Below, piece after piece: positions 11,201 to 22,744 of a stretch of 64,000 nucleotides of DNA; the first letter of the stretch is position 1, and each line of letters opens with the position of its first letter. Below the pieces are notes generated by a model. The model saw nothing but the letters and a program-made list of their open reading frames with translations, searched no databases and was not told where the DNA came from. The DNA is from Haliotis asinina (Eukaryota; Mollusca; Gastropoda; Lepetellida; Haliotidae): the NCBI RefSeq assembly GCF_037392515.1, contig NC_090281.1, positions 46,166,645 through 46,230,644 on the forward strand. The letters run 5' to 3'. The translations under genes and the position numbers were made by a program.

Positions 11201-14200
11201 AAATATTAGGGACTACTTTCGCAGTATAAACAAACATGGCGTTAAGTGTCGACGATCGTGTCAGCATCGACGGCTGTGGTTACGGCACTGACAGTGATTT
11301 GATCCCAGAAAATTCATGTCTAGTTATGACAGACTGAGTGGATTACAAAGCGAAAATAGAAGATCATAGGCTTATGAAGATGCCAACATTAATTCCCCGA
11401 CCGCCTGTTAGTGTTAGCGAGAGAACGACAAAGGAATCCGGTTGGCACACATTAAAGTGTAATTGTTGTTCAAAAGTTAATTGAACCATTATCTAGCATC
11501 CGTTGACAACGATACATTCTTTAACATAAACACTCTCTGGGAACTATTGATGACCTAACGCAGTCAGCTGTGTGATCTGGAAAAGTGTGTCACCGGGCTT
11601 TTGACGTAACGTAATACTAGGCACATATTTGTGACGTCATAGACTTCCACGAAATTTCGTTTCACATTTGAGGCACTTGAAATTTCAGTCTTTAAAATTA
11701 TGAAGAAAGAATGACACTGTATAATAAATAGGTTTAATACGTACACCAGTGTGTTTTGGGGTCGTTAATATCCTGCATTAGGAATAAACACTATGTATTT
11801 AGCTCACCAAGACTCGCTGGATACAGTGATTAATATTATTCCTATTGCAGCATATTAACCGTCCAAAAACACACTCGCGTAATAACCTGAATTTATCATA
11901 ATTCTTTCATCTCATTGTATCAAACATTAATTGTTCTCCTCATGATATGAATGAAATATTACCGATGTGACGATGGAATTTAACTCACTCACTTCCGTAT
12001 TGCATCAAGCTGATTCTCTGAACTTGAACTCGTAACAGTACTTACAGGGTTCAACCACAGCATTCTCTTACAAGTATCCACAGTGCCATTCCAGTGACCG
12101 GAAGTGCCACATCGTAGCTGGTTGTCAGTTTGGCCAGTCCCGCAAGACATATAACTGGGTTTGCAAACGTAAGACGCTGACGCTCCAACTTGGTGCCCGT
12201 CTACTGTCAAAATTGCGTTTGCCAGAAGGGGTGGATTCTCACATTCTACAGAATCAAATAAGATTTAGTTATATCAACAGTTAGTTCTAGGGACTTTGGA
12301 AACAACACCTGAAGAAAACACGTATCTGTCACAATAAAAATTTCTGGTATTTCATAAATGTTCACAAATTATATCGTAACTTTCATTTCATTTCATTATT
12401 TTGATACATTTTATGCATGACATTTGTACATATCAGCAATGTACATTTGCTTAAATATGCACACACGCGCGTGATACATTTCTCCTTATCTTATGGTTGT
12501 TGGAAACACTCGATATTTTTCTTACTGCTTTATGATTTCCGCCATATAGGTGGAATATTGCTGAGTGCGGCGTAAAACTAAACTCGAAACTCGCTTTATG
12601 ATTTTCTCGTTATTTCATTTATTGTATCCATAAGTTAAGTACACCTTTAAAAATCTCAATTTCGAGTTATGGATGTAGTGAGTGGAAAATCGAAATTTCA
12701 AAAAAGTATTGTAAGTTTAATCCGACAAATAACACAAGGTAGAGACGTATAATACTTTATGGATAACAACTTCTTAATTTCTATGATGCGACGTTTCAGT
12801 ATAGCTTCTTGCACCGTTATCGAGCAAGAGTGAAGCAACGCAGCGGAAATATCTTGCAAACAGAAACATTTTGTTTGTTTGTTTGTTTGCTTGCTTGCTT
12901 GTTTTGTTCATTCGTTCGTTCGTTCATTTGTTCGTTTGTTTGTTGGTTTGTTTGTTTGTCCCAGCTATATGACGGCTGTTTTTCAGTCGTCTGGACCGGA
13001 TAGTCCAGAGATAGACGTCAGGAGCATGGATCTATGCAAATTGACCAGCAACAACCAGACAATCCTGTGATCAACATCTTGAGCATCGAACTACGCAAGT
13101 GGTATACGATGACATGTTTCGACCAAGTTAGCGAACCTGACAACCCGATCCCTTTAGTCGCTTCGTACAAGCTTTGTTGGTCTGTTGTTTAACACCGTAC
13201 TCCGCGATATTTCGGCTATATGGCAGCAGTCTGTAATTTAATCAGGTCTGGACCCAGCAATCCAGTGAACAACACCATGAGGATCAGTCTCCGCAGTCTT
13301 AGGATACCAACCAGTAAGGCTCACCTAATTCCGTTACTCGCCCCTAACCACACGCACGGATTGCTGTAGAATATTTCTTGTTCAGAAAAAAACATATGTA
13401 CACATATTATGCATGACATTTTTGTACATATCAGCAATGTACATATGCGCACGCACGCACACACTTCATCCACTTTTGTCGGAATTGTCACATGCATGTG
13501 ACGTATGATCGAATTTGGTCATTCAGTATATACACTCAACAGCCACATAATGCAAGTTCCATAAAAACAAAACCTCAAAACTGGACAACAGAGTTTCGTT
13601 TCCTTTCTGTTCGGTATTGTACCATATATGCAGAAAGCTTGGTTCAGTCTGTTTACACGGCAAACCGAGGTCTCCGGGCACAAGTGGTTGACACAGGGTC
13701 CAGCAATTGTCTGCAATGCAAACGCAAACCGCAGTGTGAAAAATGGTATGAAATAACCGGACTCGACATGCAACCTGATTTAACATTGCAGTGTTGCGGC
13801 TAATGATGAAATGTCCACCTGCTGTGGTATTGCTGCACGGGTGTTGCTGTACGGGTGTTGCTGATTGACCTGTCAGCTCAATAAGATCTATAGAGCAGCG
13901 AAAAATGAAATAATTAAATGCAATATGCTAGTGTCTACAATAGCTTTATCTACATTCGATTTCATTGATGCAATGTGGAGGGAGCCGCCATATCGACAAT
14001 TGTTCAAACAGAAACTCATTGCTGTACTTTTTCCGTGTCTGCAACGGTCATCGAACAGTAATCATTTGTTTACAGGAATTGTATGAACTCTTTTGTAGAC
14101 ATACTTTTGATGCATCAAGTATGAAAATCGACAGTATAAATAAGGGAAAGAACGTGGAAATAATTGCATAACGACACTACGGCTATTTATCTTTCTTGAC

Positions 14201-16835
14201 TAACAGCCGATGCTTTACTTTTAAGTTTGAAATAATTTGCTTATCCGTGTCGGAAACGTTTATGTAATTGTGTTTCAGATATGACCAAAGACGTTCTAAC
14301 ACATACACCCTACATTTGCTTTGGATAAGGCACGAGAAATAGATATATCGATTGTACAAATGTTATTAAATTCACATTTATTAGCCTTGCACTTAGGGAC
14401 AACTTTGGCAGGCAAATAGAGTCAGTCATTAGTGACAACTTAAACAAAACATATTATGTGGTCAGATACTCATTATGTCATTGTAAAACGTTCTTTGAAG
14501 GGGACAATTTGTTTTACACAACTATTCGCAGTGTGTAGTAGTTACATCCCTTACCTGCGTATGGATACGCTTCTGGTAGATTAGTTTTGTTCTTTAACGC
14601 AGCCAGCTAAATGAAGACTGGCTGTAAATTATCGAGTCTGGACCAGACGATCAAGCGATGAACATCATGAGCATCGATCTACGTAACTGGGATACGATGA
14701 AGTGTCAGTTAGGTCCTAGAATTTCGAAGTTCTCTTAACGCTGAAGTAGTCGTAAGTGCAATACACTGACATTACCTGACGACTAAGTTAAGAGAACTTC
14801 GAAATTATATGCCAAGAACATAATTACCGGTCGTTCTTAATCTTTAATTACGATCCTTGGTTTAAAGGTTAATAACCATCTAACTCCCACATCATGGTAC
14901 TAGACTAGTAAATACGTGTGAACAAAACAGTGCTAGAGATATCAGAAAGAATGAAAAAGCCATTCTGAGAATTGAGTTCAATAAAAGAATGAATGAATCA
15001 TCATTTTACTGTTTGAGGCAAAACATCACGCAGTGTACAGTGTATATATGAAATATGGTAATTAAAAATAAGTAATGGATTACTTGCAGTGAGGTAAACT
15101 TTAACATTTAAAGCAAATTTAATAAAATCATAACTTGGTGGCCACTATTGATTGATTTAATGTCACTGCCATCTGAAGCAGAACAGCAGAGAGAACATTA
15201 TTCATTGGCTGCCCGCCCGCAGTGGTCCGCCGGGCATAATTATGTTGCAGTAATGTTTGCGTGGTTAGTTTGGTTTTTGGGTTTTGTTGTTGTTGTTGTT
15301 ATTGTTGTTGTTGTTTTTGTTGTTGTTGTCATTTGGAGTATTTTACGTTCCAAATTTGATGAGCAATATTACACAATTATAGACTAGTGATGAGGTCAAT
15401 ACCTGTGTTTATGGACCCGCGAATAGCAGCATTGACCGCGGATGAAGTCCGAGATTAATATTGTTTTCCGCGGGTCTATAATTCACCACTCTATAATTGT
15501 TATATTATGTGATTACTGGAAAAATAGCTTCTGAAAACCAAAACATGTGCATTTAGTCAAGAAAGATAACTTTGTTTCCACTACGGACCAGTTACGTTAT
15601 GTCAACAATAGAATGACCTTATAGCTTGACGTTACCGTGCTCTCAAGTCAGTATGACATTTGGTCGAACCAATGTTGGGGGTCAATATGCTTTTCTGTTG
15701 ACCGCCGCCAGACCAATCAGTCAGTTGGAAAAATATGCTTACATGATAATACAGAATTGTTCAACAGTCACATAACGCTCATTTGCAGCTGGGTGGACTG
15801 AAACAACGTGGATCGTGTCCAATAATACTCTGCACATGTGCCCACCTCGGGACCCGAACCTAGGTGCCTCCGTCGTGGATCGAACCCGGACTTCCAGCGT
15901 GATAGGCAGACGCCTTACCACTGCCCTCCACATCCACATTTAACCCCTATATCATATGCATAGCTAGTAAAAGAAATTATCTGAGGTAACTACAGGAGCT
16001 GCAGCTGAAAACATCCAGGTACAGATCCGATTATTTATAGACCTTACCATATAGCTGGAATATTGCGGCATAAAACTAAACTCACTCACTCGCTGTAAAG
16101 GCCACAATAATCTTTATAAACCCAAGTTTATCATGCACAGTTGGGAACCGATGACATGTGTCAACCAAGTCAGCGAGCCTGACCACCCGATCCCGTTAGT
16201 CGCCAATTACGACAAGCATGGGTTGCTGAAGGCCTATTCAACTCCGGTCACAATGGCATGTGTAAACAGTACAGTAATATATGTAAAACGAACATTAACA
16301 TGTAAAATGACTACAATGGTATTTTTTTTTAAAAAAAGCACATAAATATTTGTAAAGCGTATATTAACATTTGGGGAGAGCACAATGATATTTATAAAAA
16401 GCACAATGGGATGTGAAAAACACAAAACAAGTGAAAAGCACAATAACATATATGTAAATGTTTTATTAACGTTGTTTTATGAATAGAGCTCATAGGTACA
16501 GATGTAAACTGAATACAGTAACTCACCTTTGGCCAGTCATCTATGTTGTTGTACGCACAACCCTCTGTGGGACTATTTTCGGTCGGTGTATTCGTAGCTT
16601 CTCTTATAAGCTCACACAACCCAGTCCTCACACAATAGTTAAATGATGTGCATTTTGTAGTTGATATACATTCAGCCGCACAGGAGTAAATCCCAACCTT
16701 GTTCAGCTTCTTGAATACGACGTCTTGTAACCCTACATTCGTAGTTGGAGGAAGAACGCCATCATTGTCAGTACAGAGTGAGGCAGCTATAGCATCAAGA
16801 CTTAACCCACAGGTGACAAGGATGAAAAATAACAT
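8221..16835 (-). CDS. Secreted PAN-EGF-like-Sushi-galectin protein, 6 exons, 336 aa
   Basis: Exons in gene order: 16835-16527, 13710-13623, 12245-12046, 10682-10597, 9728-9527, 8346-8221 (1011 nt). Splice phases agree at all five joins (0, 1, 0, 2, 0). Residues 1-17 (MLFFILVTCGLSLDAIA) are a signal peptide. About 21-101 is a Cys-rich PAN/apple-like domain. 104-132 is a Cys-rich EGF-like segment (GPCVNHLCPETSVC). 133-196 is a Sushi/CCP domain (CENPP, YVC, LRC, GHWNGTVDTC). 200-336 is a complete galectin fold: VPFIKPLP, RFSINL, LLQVDARFN, NNFPFRMGEGF and a final exon VFVNGTFLGAY. The sugar-contact signature is degenerate: HFNPR reads QVDAR, and of W-E-R the W and E remain but R does not. Four junctions have good signals; exon 4 uses a weak donor, GTTTGT. 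It is probably an extracellular recognition protein. A signal peptide on a galectin is itself unusual. Introns hold SINEs and degenerate tandem repeats. Confidence 0.87.
8875..9500. repeat. Degenerate tandem repeats in the last intron of the galectin gene
   Basis: Five units begin with CCAAACTGAATCC or a close variant near 8880, 8997, 9096, 9168 and 9351. The first two share a 100-base body (AGCACTAACGTGAC, TATTTATATTTATTCAA). The last two share a different body (CTCGGAATCTCCAAATTATG, GTTTAATTACATATGAA) that runs almost to the end of exon 5. So the array has two nested unit types. Confidence 0.8.
9883..10002 (+). mobile_element. tRNA-derived SINE, family A, internally shortened
   Basis: GGCGGTGGGTAGCCTAGTAG, B box CACGGGTTCGATTATA, TTTGAAGCCCATTGCTGGA and the tail GGAATAAAACTATACTCA. 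Part of the body is deleted. It lies in intron 4 of the PAN-galectin gene, on the opposite strand. Confidence 0.75.
10885..11022 (+). mobile_element. SINE-like family B copy, internally rearranged
   Basis: GCGGTGGTTTGTATGTAATC, CGAGTCTGGACCAGA, then an 18-base unit GTGGATAACAACAAAC repeated, and CTACCCCGGATCTTCGTAGG. Lies in intron 3 of the PAN-galectin gene. Confidence 0.65.
11040..12045. other. Intron 3 of the PAN-galectin gene, rest
   Basis: No exon or repeat recognised. The segment ends at the strong donor GTAAGT that closes the Sushi exon at 12046. Confidence 0.5.
12535..12592 (-). mobile_element. SINE-like family B fragment
   Basis: CCGCCATATAGGTGGAATAT and TGCTGAGTGCGGCGTAAAAC, the 5' end of family B in reverse. 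Confidence 0.7.
12868..12960 (+). repeat. (TTTG)n/(TTCG)n microsatellite
   Basis: Runs of GTTTGTTTG, CTTGCTTG and TTCGTTCG directly before a family B copy. The short frames here are repeat artefacts. Confidence 0.9.
12961..13172 (+). mobile_element. SINE-like family B copy
   Basis: CCAGCTATATGACGGCTG, TCTGGACCGGATAGTCCAG, an internal duplication of the GAGCATGGATCTATGCAA segment, then CCAAGTTAGCGAACCTGAC and CCCTTTAGTCGCTTCGTAC. Confidence 0.75.
13180..13362 (+). mobile_element. SINE-like family B copy
   Basis: GTTTAACACCGTACTCCGCG, CGGCTATATGGCAGCAGTC, AGGTCTGGACCCAGCAATCC and ATTCCGTTACTCGCC. It follows the previous copy head-to-tail within intron 2 of the PAN-galectin gene. Confidence 0.75.
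14597..14712 (+). mobile_element. SINE-like family B copy, truncated
   Basis: TTTAACGCAGCCAGCTAAATG, ATCGAGTCTGGACCAGACG and GATCTACGTAACTGGGATAC. A MITE-like palindrome begins directly after it. Confidence 0.7.
14718..14808. mobile_element. Small palindromic MITE-like element
   Basis: Arms 14720-14739 and 14787-14806 are perfect 20-base inverted repeats (AATTTCGAAGTTCTCTTAAC and its complement). The inner bases also pair imperfectly (TAGTCGTAAG against CTGACGACTAAG). This is the pattern of a short non-autonomous foldback DNA element. It is not coding. Confidence 0.65.
15280..15332 (+). repeat. (GTT)n microsatellite
   Basis: GTTGTTGTTGTTATTGTTG runs. The Val-rich open frame over it is an artefact. 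Confidence 0.9.
15365..15509. mobile_element. Foldback element with long imperfect inverted repeats
   Basis: Left arm about 15365-15421 and right arm about 15469-15509. ATTACACAATTATAGACTAG pairs with CTATAATTGTTATATTATG, and GACCCGCG pairs with CGCGGGTC. Inside, GACCGCGG and CCGCGG repeat the theme. No open frame. Probably a MITE-like hairpin. Confidence 0.5.
15780..15945 (-). mobile_element. tRNA-derived SINE, family E, duplicated B box
   Basis: On the minus strand: GGCAGTGGTAAGGCGTCTGC (A-box region), CCGGGTTCGATCCACGAC (B box), then a second B-box-like CTAGGTTCGGGTCCCGAG 30 bases on. The body reads towards CCACCCAGCTGCAAATG. Confidence 0.65.
16034..16098 (-). mobile_element. SINE-like family B fragment
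   Basis: GATTATTTATAGACCTTACC, CATATAGCTGGAATATTG and GGCATAAAACTAAACTCACT. Confidence 0.7.
16136..16250 (+). mobile_element. SINE-like family B 3' fragment
   Basis: GTTGGGAACCGATGACATG, CCAAGTCAGCGAGCCTGACC, ACCCGATCCCGTTAGTCGCC and the longer 3' end GGGTTGCTGAAGGCC. Well preserved, so relatively young. Confidence 0.8.
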
Positions 16836-16892
16836 GACACCTTGCTCGCTGCTGTCTACACACTGAGTGATGAATAACGGAGTCTGGACCAT

Positions 16893-16901
16893 CCTTTATA
16901 G
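16893..16901 (-). promoter_or_regulatory. TATA box of the PAN-galectin gene
   Basis: Minus-strand CTATAAAGG lies 58-66 bases upstream of the ATG at 16835. A start site about 30 bases downstream would leave a short 5' UTR, which supports the chosen start codon. The upstream in-frame codons in the same open frame would then be untranslated. Confidence 0.65.
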
Positions 16902-16979
16902 GCATCCACCGCGTCCAGTGAGTAATTCAATAAATTATTCACTTTGGTTATCATCTGACATAACACTCCCGAACGACTC

Positions 16980-18170
16980 GATGAGTGAAGTTGATTGTTT
17001 ATTGAAGCACATATTTCTAAATGTTTGTACTTGGGGACACTGCAGTTTCAACAAATGTGTATCACTAAAATCGTCCGCCTGTAACATTGATCAGAAAACA
17101 GGTTTCTTTTCTTCACGTTCTATTTCTTCACGTTCTATTATATTTAGTTTCTATTTGTTTAGTGAAAACACTGTTTTTCGGTGAATATTTTTACCACTGC
17201 GATGATAATACGTGTGGGATATGAAATAGGGTTTAAACAAACACCGACAGGTTCTACCTTCACAGCTTGTGTTAGTTAAATAAAAACCTAAAATGAATCT
17301 TGAAAGTACACGGTCGATCATTTTAACAATGTGTACGGAGAGTTCGAGTTCGATTTTAGGCAATATGTGCCACGTGGTTAAAGATAAACACTGGATAATG
17401 ATTTCCTTTTGTAATTTTGTATGGTAAATTAATAGCAGGAAAACTGAGAAATACAACCCATAAACATTAACCACTGTTGAATAATTGCTTTTTCGTTTAA
17501 CAAGTCAGGAAAGTAGTGTTTCTCAAGAATATGTTAACATACCCTTAAAGTATTCATCGGATGCCCTGCTTTGGTACATTCTACGAACTATCAGTCTGCT
17601 TATTTTACATTTTGCACATGTACATCTGTCTGTCGTTCTGAGATATTTGAAATCTTGTAATCAGTATTCACTGATAATTGTTCATTAATGCACTTTGATA
17701 TACGACCTAAACCCTTAATATTGTAAGGCCAATAGTCAGTTACACACACTGACACACACACACACAGACACACACACAGACACACACAAACACACAGAGT
17801 GAAAGAGAGAGAGAGAGACTGGAATATTTCTAATATGCTACAAGCGGCGTAAAACCGCATACTCACTTATCCAATGTTATCGCATATTAAACGTAATGAG
17901 CTGAGTGACTAGATTTAAGTTCTATCTACACCTTATTCTTGACCCTTTCCAAAAGGTCCTATATACGCCCAAAGCTATATACGTGATGAATAATATGTGT
18001 ACATTAATTAATACGCCTTTGCGCAGCACTCTGAAGTATTACAGGTACATGGTGGAGGCATATAAATATTCCAGTCTGGTTCAGACAATCCAGTGATTGA
18101 CCAGTGATCCCGGTCCGGATCCATGTTGACGTCTTGTGCGACAACATTGCTTGATGAGGTCTGTTTTAAG
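16980..18170. other. Intergenic, (CA)n microsatellite and SINE scraps
   Basis: A (CA)n/(CACAGA)n stretch at 17745-17800 and a (GA)n run at 17802-17817 precede a family A tail (CTGGAATATTTCTAATATGC, GGCGTAAAACCGCATACTCA) to 17866. A family B scrap lies near 18055-18115. No gene supported. Confidence 0.55.
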
Positions 18171-18390
18171 TACCATAGCTGTGACGATACATCGTAGTAT
18201 CGATAATCATGTTACTTTATCGGACGATAAATATATCTATAGTCTTTTCCGTATCTTGATACGTATCGTTGACATTAAAATTGTTACTTTTCAATAGAAA
18301 TTGACGGTTATGTCAAACTTTACACTGTTACTTCATATTAAAGCATACGTTTTTAAAGAAAATAACAAAAGATAGCATACATAGTCCAGG

Positions 18391-19155
18391 AGGAGGCAGC
18401 TGAAAAATCTGATGTCGTAGCCTCCCCAGTACTGATATTGTTTGACACTATTTTTAGTTAGTATGATGTCTTGGGCTCATGAAAAGGTCTGTAATACTCT
18501 CAGACTGTGGTATCAGGTTTTTGTCACAGGCCATTTTAGGTGGTGGGGGCCTGTGAGCATTTTCATGACATTTGGTTTGCTACCCAACAACATCTCAAAG
18601 TTAATCATAGATAGTTTTACTACTATCAATCTGATCACTTTCATTTTGAATTTGACATATTTTTTATTTTTGTGTATTGCTAAAGGATGTAGAATTTGTT
18701 TGACATATTTTTGCTTTTGAAAATAATCAAAATGGCCGCCTTTTTCTCCGCCATCTTGAATTGTCGAGTGTTGCCTTCTCGGCAGTTACATTTACATAAA
18801 GATTAACACCGAATGTGTCCATTTACGTCCATTGTTGATAGTTTTGATGTAATTTTGTATGGTCATGTCGTGGTAATATAATGTTTTAGAGCTTGTTCTT
18901 TGAGACAGGGGATTTTAGCGATTCTCCGACTTTTCATGGAAATGTGTGGTGGTGATTTATTTATTGAAAGTTTAGACTATTCTTGTAACTAGAATCAGCT
19001 GTTTTTGTTTCCTGTCTACTTCTAGAGTGACAGCATGTTATATGGAAATATTGCATATTATCCAGAATACAATATGTCCGCCATTGTAGTGTTACTACTT
19101 ACACATAGCAGAGGATTATGTTTGTACTGATATGTAAACAAACAATTCATTTCAC
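18391..19155 (+). mobile_element. Interspersed element E1, copy a
   Basis: First of four related copies. It opens with a hairpin, GGAGGC ... GCCTCC, and then CCCCAGTACTGA. Internal landmarks are AGGCCATTTTAGGTGGTGGG, ATCTCAAAGTTAATCATAG, CTTCTCGGCAGTTACAT and GTTTGTTTCCTGTCTACTTC-like text. It ends near AACAAACAATTCATTTC. There is no sustained open frame, and the family is not one I can name. The segment downstream in copy b is absent here, so this copy is truncated. Confidence 0.75.
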
Positions 19156-19960
19156 TGGAAAAAAGTTCACCTTTACAAGCTTGTAAATCTTTTGTAAAGA
19201 TGATGTTTACAAGACATTTACAATTTTGGAAAGATGATGTTTACAAGACATTTACAATTTGTAAAGATCCACAAGGGGAGATAACTGGTGGGTGATGGTA
19301 AAACGGTCTGCAAGGCATCAAATTCACACCTAATAAATCCCAAAGGCTAATTACAGTTTGACCCCTCGACATAATTAATGAGGTAATTGGGGCGTGAAAT
19401 AAGAGTGGGACAGACCACTGTTCAGTGGACAGGGGTCACTCTGTTAGGGTTAGGATGCTGATGCTCTTACTACAGTGTTCGGTGGAGTGAAGATGCATGG
19501 GTGTGTCTTTTACTATGCGCAAGCTGTTTAGAAAAGAGTTCCGACTCAGTATCACACTTATTTTGTGTTTGAGAACAGTGAATAACAATAACCATAAACA
19601 ATATCACCTTGTCACCTCTGATAATATGCTAAATGATAGAGATTGTGTTGTGATAACAGAACACATGAGAGTATATGTTGCTATGAATCATGTGGTCGAT
19701 CCAACTTTTACCAATAGTACCAGTGATACAGATGGGATAGGTCACCTTATGAAATATTTCACAATCATATTTGATTTTTGTTGTTTCTGTTGATTCTTTC
19801 TTTCTGTGGTCAGCCAAGCAACAATCCACCATAATCCCATAAAATCATTGAGGCATGAAGTCCCATAAGCCAACTGAATAATTTTAGGCTTCGTGGGACT
19901 ACACCTGTTGTACACGGGCTAGTTGCAGTTAACACATACTGCTATATTTAACATAACTGA
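19156..19960. other. Flank with a short direct repeat, no gene
   Basis: Contains a 30-base unit (GATGATGTTTACAAGACATT) twice at 19199-19258. The rest holds only short frames with no recognisable protein. Confidence 0.4.
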
Positions 19961-19986
19961 ACAATAACCTTCAGTTATGGAAGCCC

Positions 19987-20505
19987 ATGACAGAAATGTG
20001 CCCTGGACAAGTAACAGGTTGGAGGTTGGCATGGGAGGTTAAAGTAACTTGTTGGAAAAGCCTATCCCAACGTTTTCGAGATGATAAATTTCATGTTGGA
20101 CTGGAGACGCAAATTAATAAACTGAGGATGGTGCAACATAGTGCTGGCCAGACACTGCTCCCAAAGAAAAAGAAACATCAAGACCTGCAGAGAGAACTGC
20201 CCACCCTTGAACATAGGGCATTATTGAAATGTTGTATTATTTTGATAGGTTATCTCATGGAACGAAACTTTCTAAAAGGTCACATGAAAAAGGAAAACAC
20301 AACTTTGCAGATTCTGATACCTTTTGGTATGCAGTTACCGAAACAAATCATAAAAAATGCCAATTCAACCTATACAGAAAAAAAACGCGATGGCAAAAAC
20401 CCGCGAATTCGGAGTTCAAGCGATTCACTAAATTTCCCCCAGCGCTGGGGGAAGAAGTTGTTTCAACAGTTGTGTTGCGCTGCGCCCATACCGCATGCGC
20501 AGTGA
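19987..20505 (+). CDS. Unrecognised open reading frame, 172 aa
   Basis: The longest uninterrupted plus-strand frame outside repeats. It is Lys/Gln-rich (LLPKKKKHQDLQRELPTLEH), with no signal peptide, Cys pattern or family motif I recognise. A second frame (20229-20549) overlaps its end. GC content and CpG rise at 20450-20560, including CGCATGCGCA, which resembles an NRF1 site, so the end of this frame may be a promoter or CpG-rich region rather than protein. Could be an exon of an unknown gene, a decayed transposon or chance. Confidence 0.15.
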   Translation: MTEMCPGQVTGWRLAWEVKVTCWKSLSQRFRDDKFHVGLETQINKLRMVQHSAGQTLLPKKKKHQDLQRELPTLEHRALLKCCIILIGYLMERNFLKGHMKKENTTLQILIPFGMQLPKQIIKNANSTYTEKKRDGKNPRIRSSSDSLNFPQRWGKKLFQQLCCAAPIPHAQ

Positions 20506-20559
20506 AAAGGTTCACGGAGCTTGAAACAGTATGCATGCCCGGAGTATGAGATCGTGAGC

Positions 20560-22740
20560 AGTAGTCTAATCTTGGTTGTGTACACAAACAAGTAAATAAT
20601 CTACTCGTTACCTAAAAAACATGTTGATTGTAAGAAGAAGCCTCTATCACAGAGAAAGCTTAATATCTGGTTTATTGACACCTATATGTATGGCTGCCTG
20701 TCTGCTAAAGACAATGTGCAATACACAGCTTCAATCACTGACCACATGCAATTTAAACTCAACACCTATCAGGCTATACGCCATAAACAAAATAAATTGA
20801 TTGATGACTCATGCATCCGAGTCCTGTCTCAGCCACATTATGTAATTAAGCAGGTGTGATACTTGTACATATGACATGTTTTTATGTCTATGGGTTGCAA
20901 AGAAACTACATCCGTTTTTTCTCGGATGACTGGATCTCACGGAAACTGGTGCAAACGCTTGTCAGTTTCAAGTAGTGCTTTGTACTTGGACGAATTACAG
21001 TTTCCAGTCGTTCACCATCTCTACTGAGATGATTTTTGATTGGATCGAACGCAAATTTAGAGATGGGTGTACAAAACCCAACATCTCTACATACATTCTT
21101 TATGGATAACAACATAGTGTATATGATTTTGTTTGACAACGGTATATCAATCCATAGTGAAACGACGCATCATATACAATACAAAAAGTTCTTATCCATA
21201 AAGAATCTTACTTTCTTGTGACTCGCCATACTTCTAAAATGCCCATCAAACACATCATCTTTCTGAACACACTATGGGCCCCACCTTATGAGCCCTCGGC
21301 GTATCAGCAAATGAAGCTGACATTCGGTAGCCGTCGTTACACTTGAGTGCACATCCACCATCTATGACTGGGTTTGGTCTCCCGCGGGCTTCGTTACGAG
21401 GGACGAAAGTCCAAGTACAACCAGGGATACTCTACAATACTCTATATAGGCTCCCTGGTACAACATATTGCACTTCTGAATCGCGATTGTGTGCTTGTAA
21501 TTTTATTATTTTCTTACAAACAGTAGAACTGATATAATGGAATATACGTTACTAATACTTATAGTGGTGGAATATTTGACATGTTGATATTTCATATGTT
21601 TTGGGGTTCAATAATGGTGATCGTGATCAATAGTGGTAACGCCAAATACTAGTAAGTTCTTATCCACCTTGTGCCTGTAAAAACACAGAATGGCCTTCGT
21701 TCGACTTTGTGCATTGTCAGTTTATTCACATGGCGTAGGAACCATATTTGAGGTGTGGCGAGTCACACTGCTTCCATTTCCCTCGCTACTCTGCCACATC
21801 TTTATTGGATAAAACATTGGACAAAAAAAAACGTTTTGAAATTGTTTCTGGGGAGTTGTAGGCTGGTTTGACATCTTGCAGTGTCATCGTCGCGATAATG
21901 CGCCGAGGAGTGGGTTGTTTAGGTGGTGAAAGTTGTAATGTGCTGAATTTGGTTTATGACGCGTGAACAAGGAATTTAGCATATCATAACATTGAAATAA
22001 ATTTGATGTTTGCTTGATAGTGCTCCATGGTCAATACTGCACTGTTGATGGAAATGGTATTCTTTAATGCGGAATTTGTTTCACGTTTATAATACTCCCG
22101 TCTTTTATGCAAATTAAATTATCCCAAAACAAATAGACAGTGTCAAGCTTACACTAGATGTTTATTTACAGATTATAACAAGAGGAAGATTAAATTTCAT
22201 ACAAAAACATTCCATTTACAAATTTACGGAAAATATGTTACACATTATTATCAAATATACAATAAAAAACAATGGGGTAGCATTGAAGTGAATGGTAAAC
22301 CAATGTGAAAATAGAATCAATGGTTATTCTCATAATCTCATAGCAGGTATTATGGATACTTGTGTATTTAGTGCATTAGAACACAGGTGTTGTATGGTAC
22401 AACCTTTTTCTCCTTTGAAAGATCACACGGATTAATAATGTGGGGTGATTGTTACTGTATCTCCCAGCCTTGAACAAAGCCTCAACACATACCAAGGCCT
22501 AATCCCTTGTTCATTGATAAGCAAGTCATGTCAGTAAGGGTTCATTAATTATCAAGGCCTAATGCCTTGTTAATTGATATCATCTCAGTTAAGATTCATC
22601 AATTAACATGCCTTTTTCCTTTCTAATTGATGGTAAGCCAAGTTATGTAGTGCATCCTCTTAAAATGTTTTCATCTAATTCTTGATTCCCAATAGCTATT
22701 TAAATTGGTTTTCATGTTTACTTACTGTAGTTCTTCTCAT
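20560..22740. other. Intergenic, no supported gene
   Basis: Contains a short hairpin motif at 21422-21457 that recurs at 24380, and two or three diverged copies of AAGGCCTAATCCCTTGTTCA-type text at 22490-22620. No exon can be defended. Confidence 0.35.
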
Positions 22741-22744
22741 GACA

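Noticed and set aside
20348-20587. Minus-strand 79-aa frame near a CpG-rich patch
   Set aside because: Shadow of the plus frame; composition effect of the CpG-rich patch.
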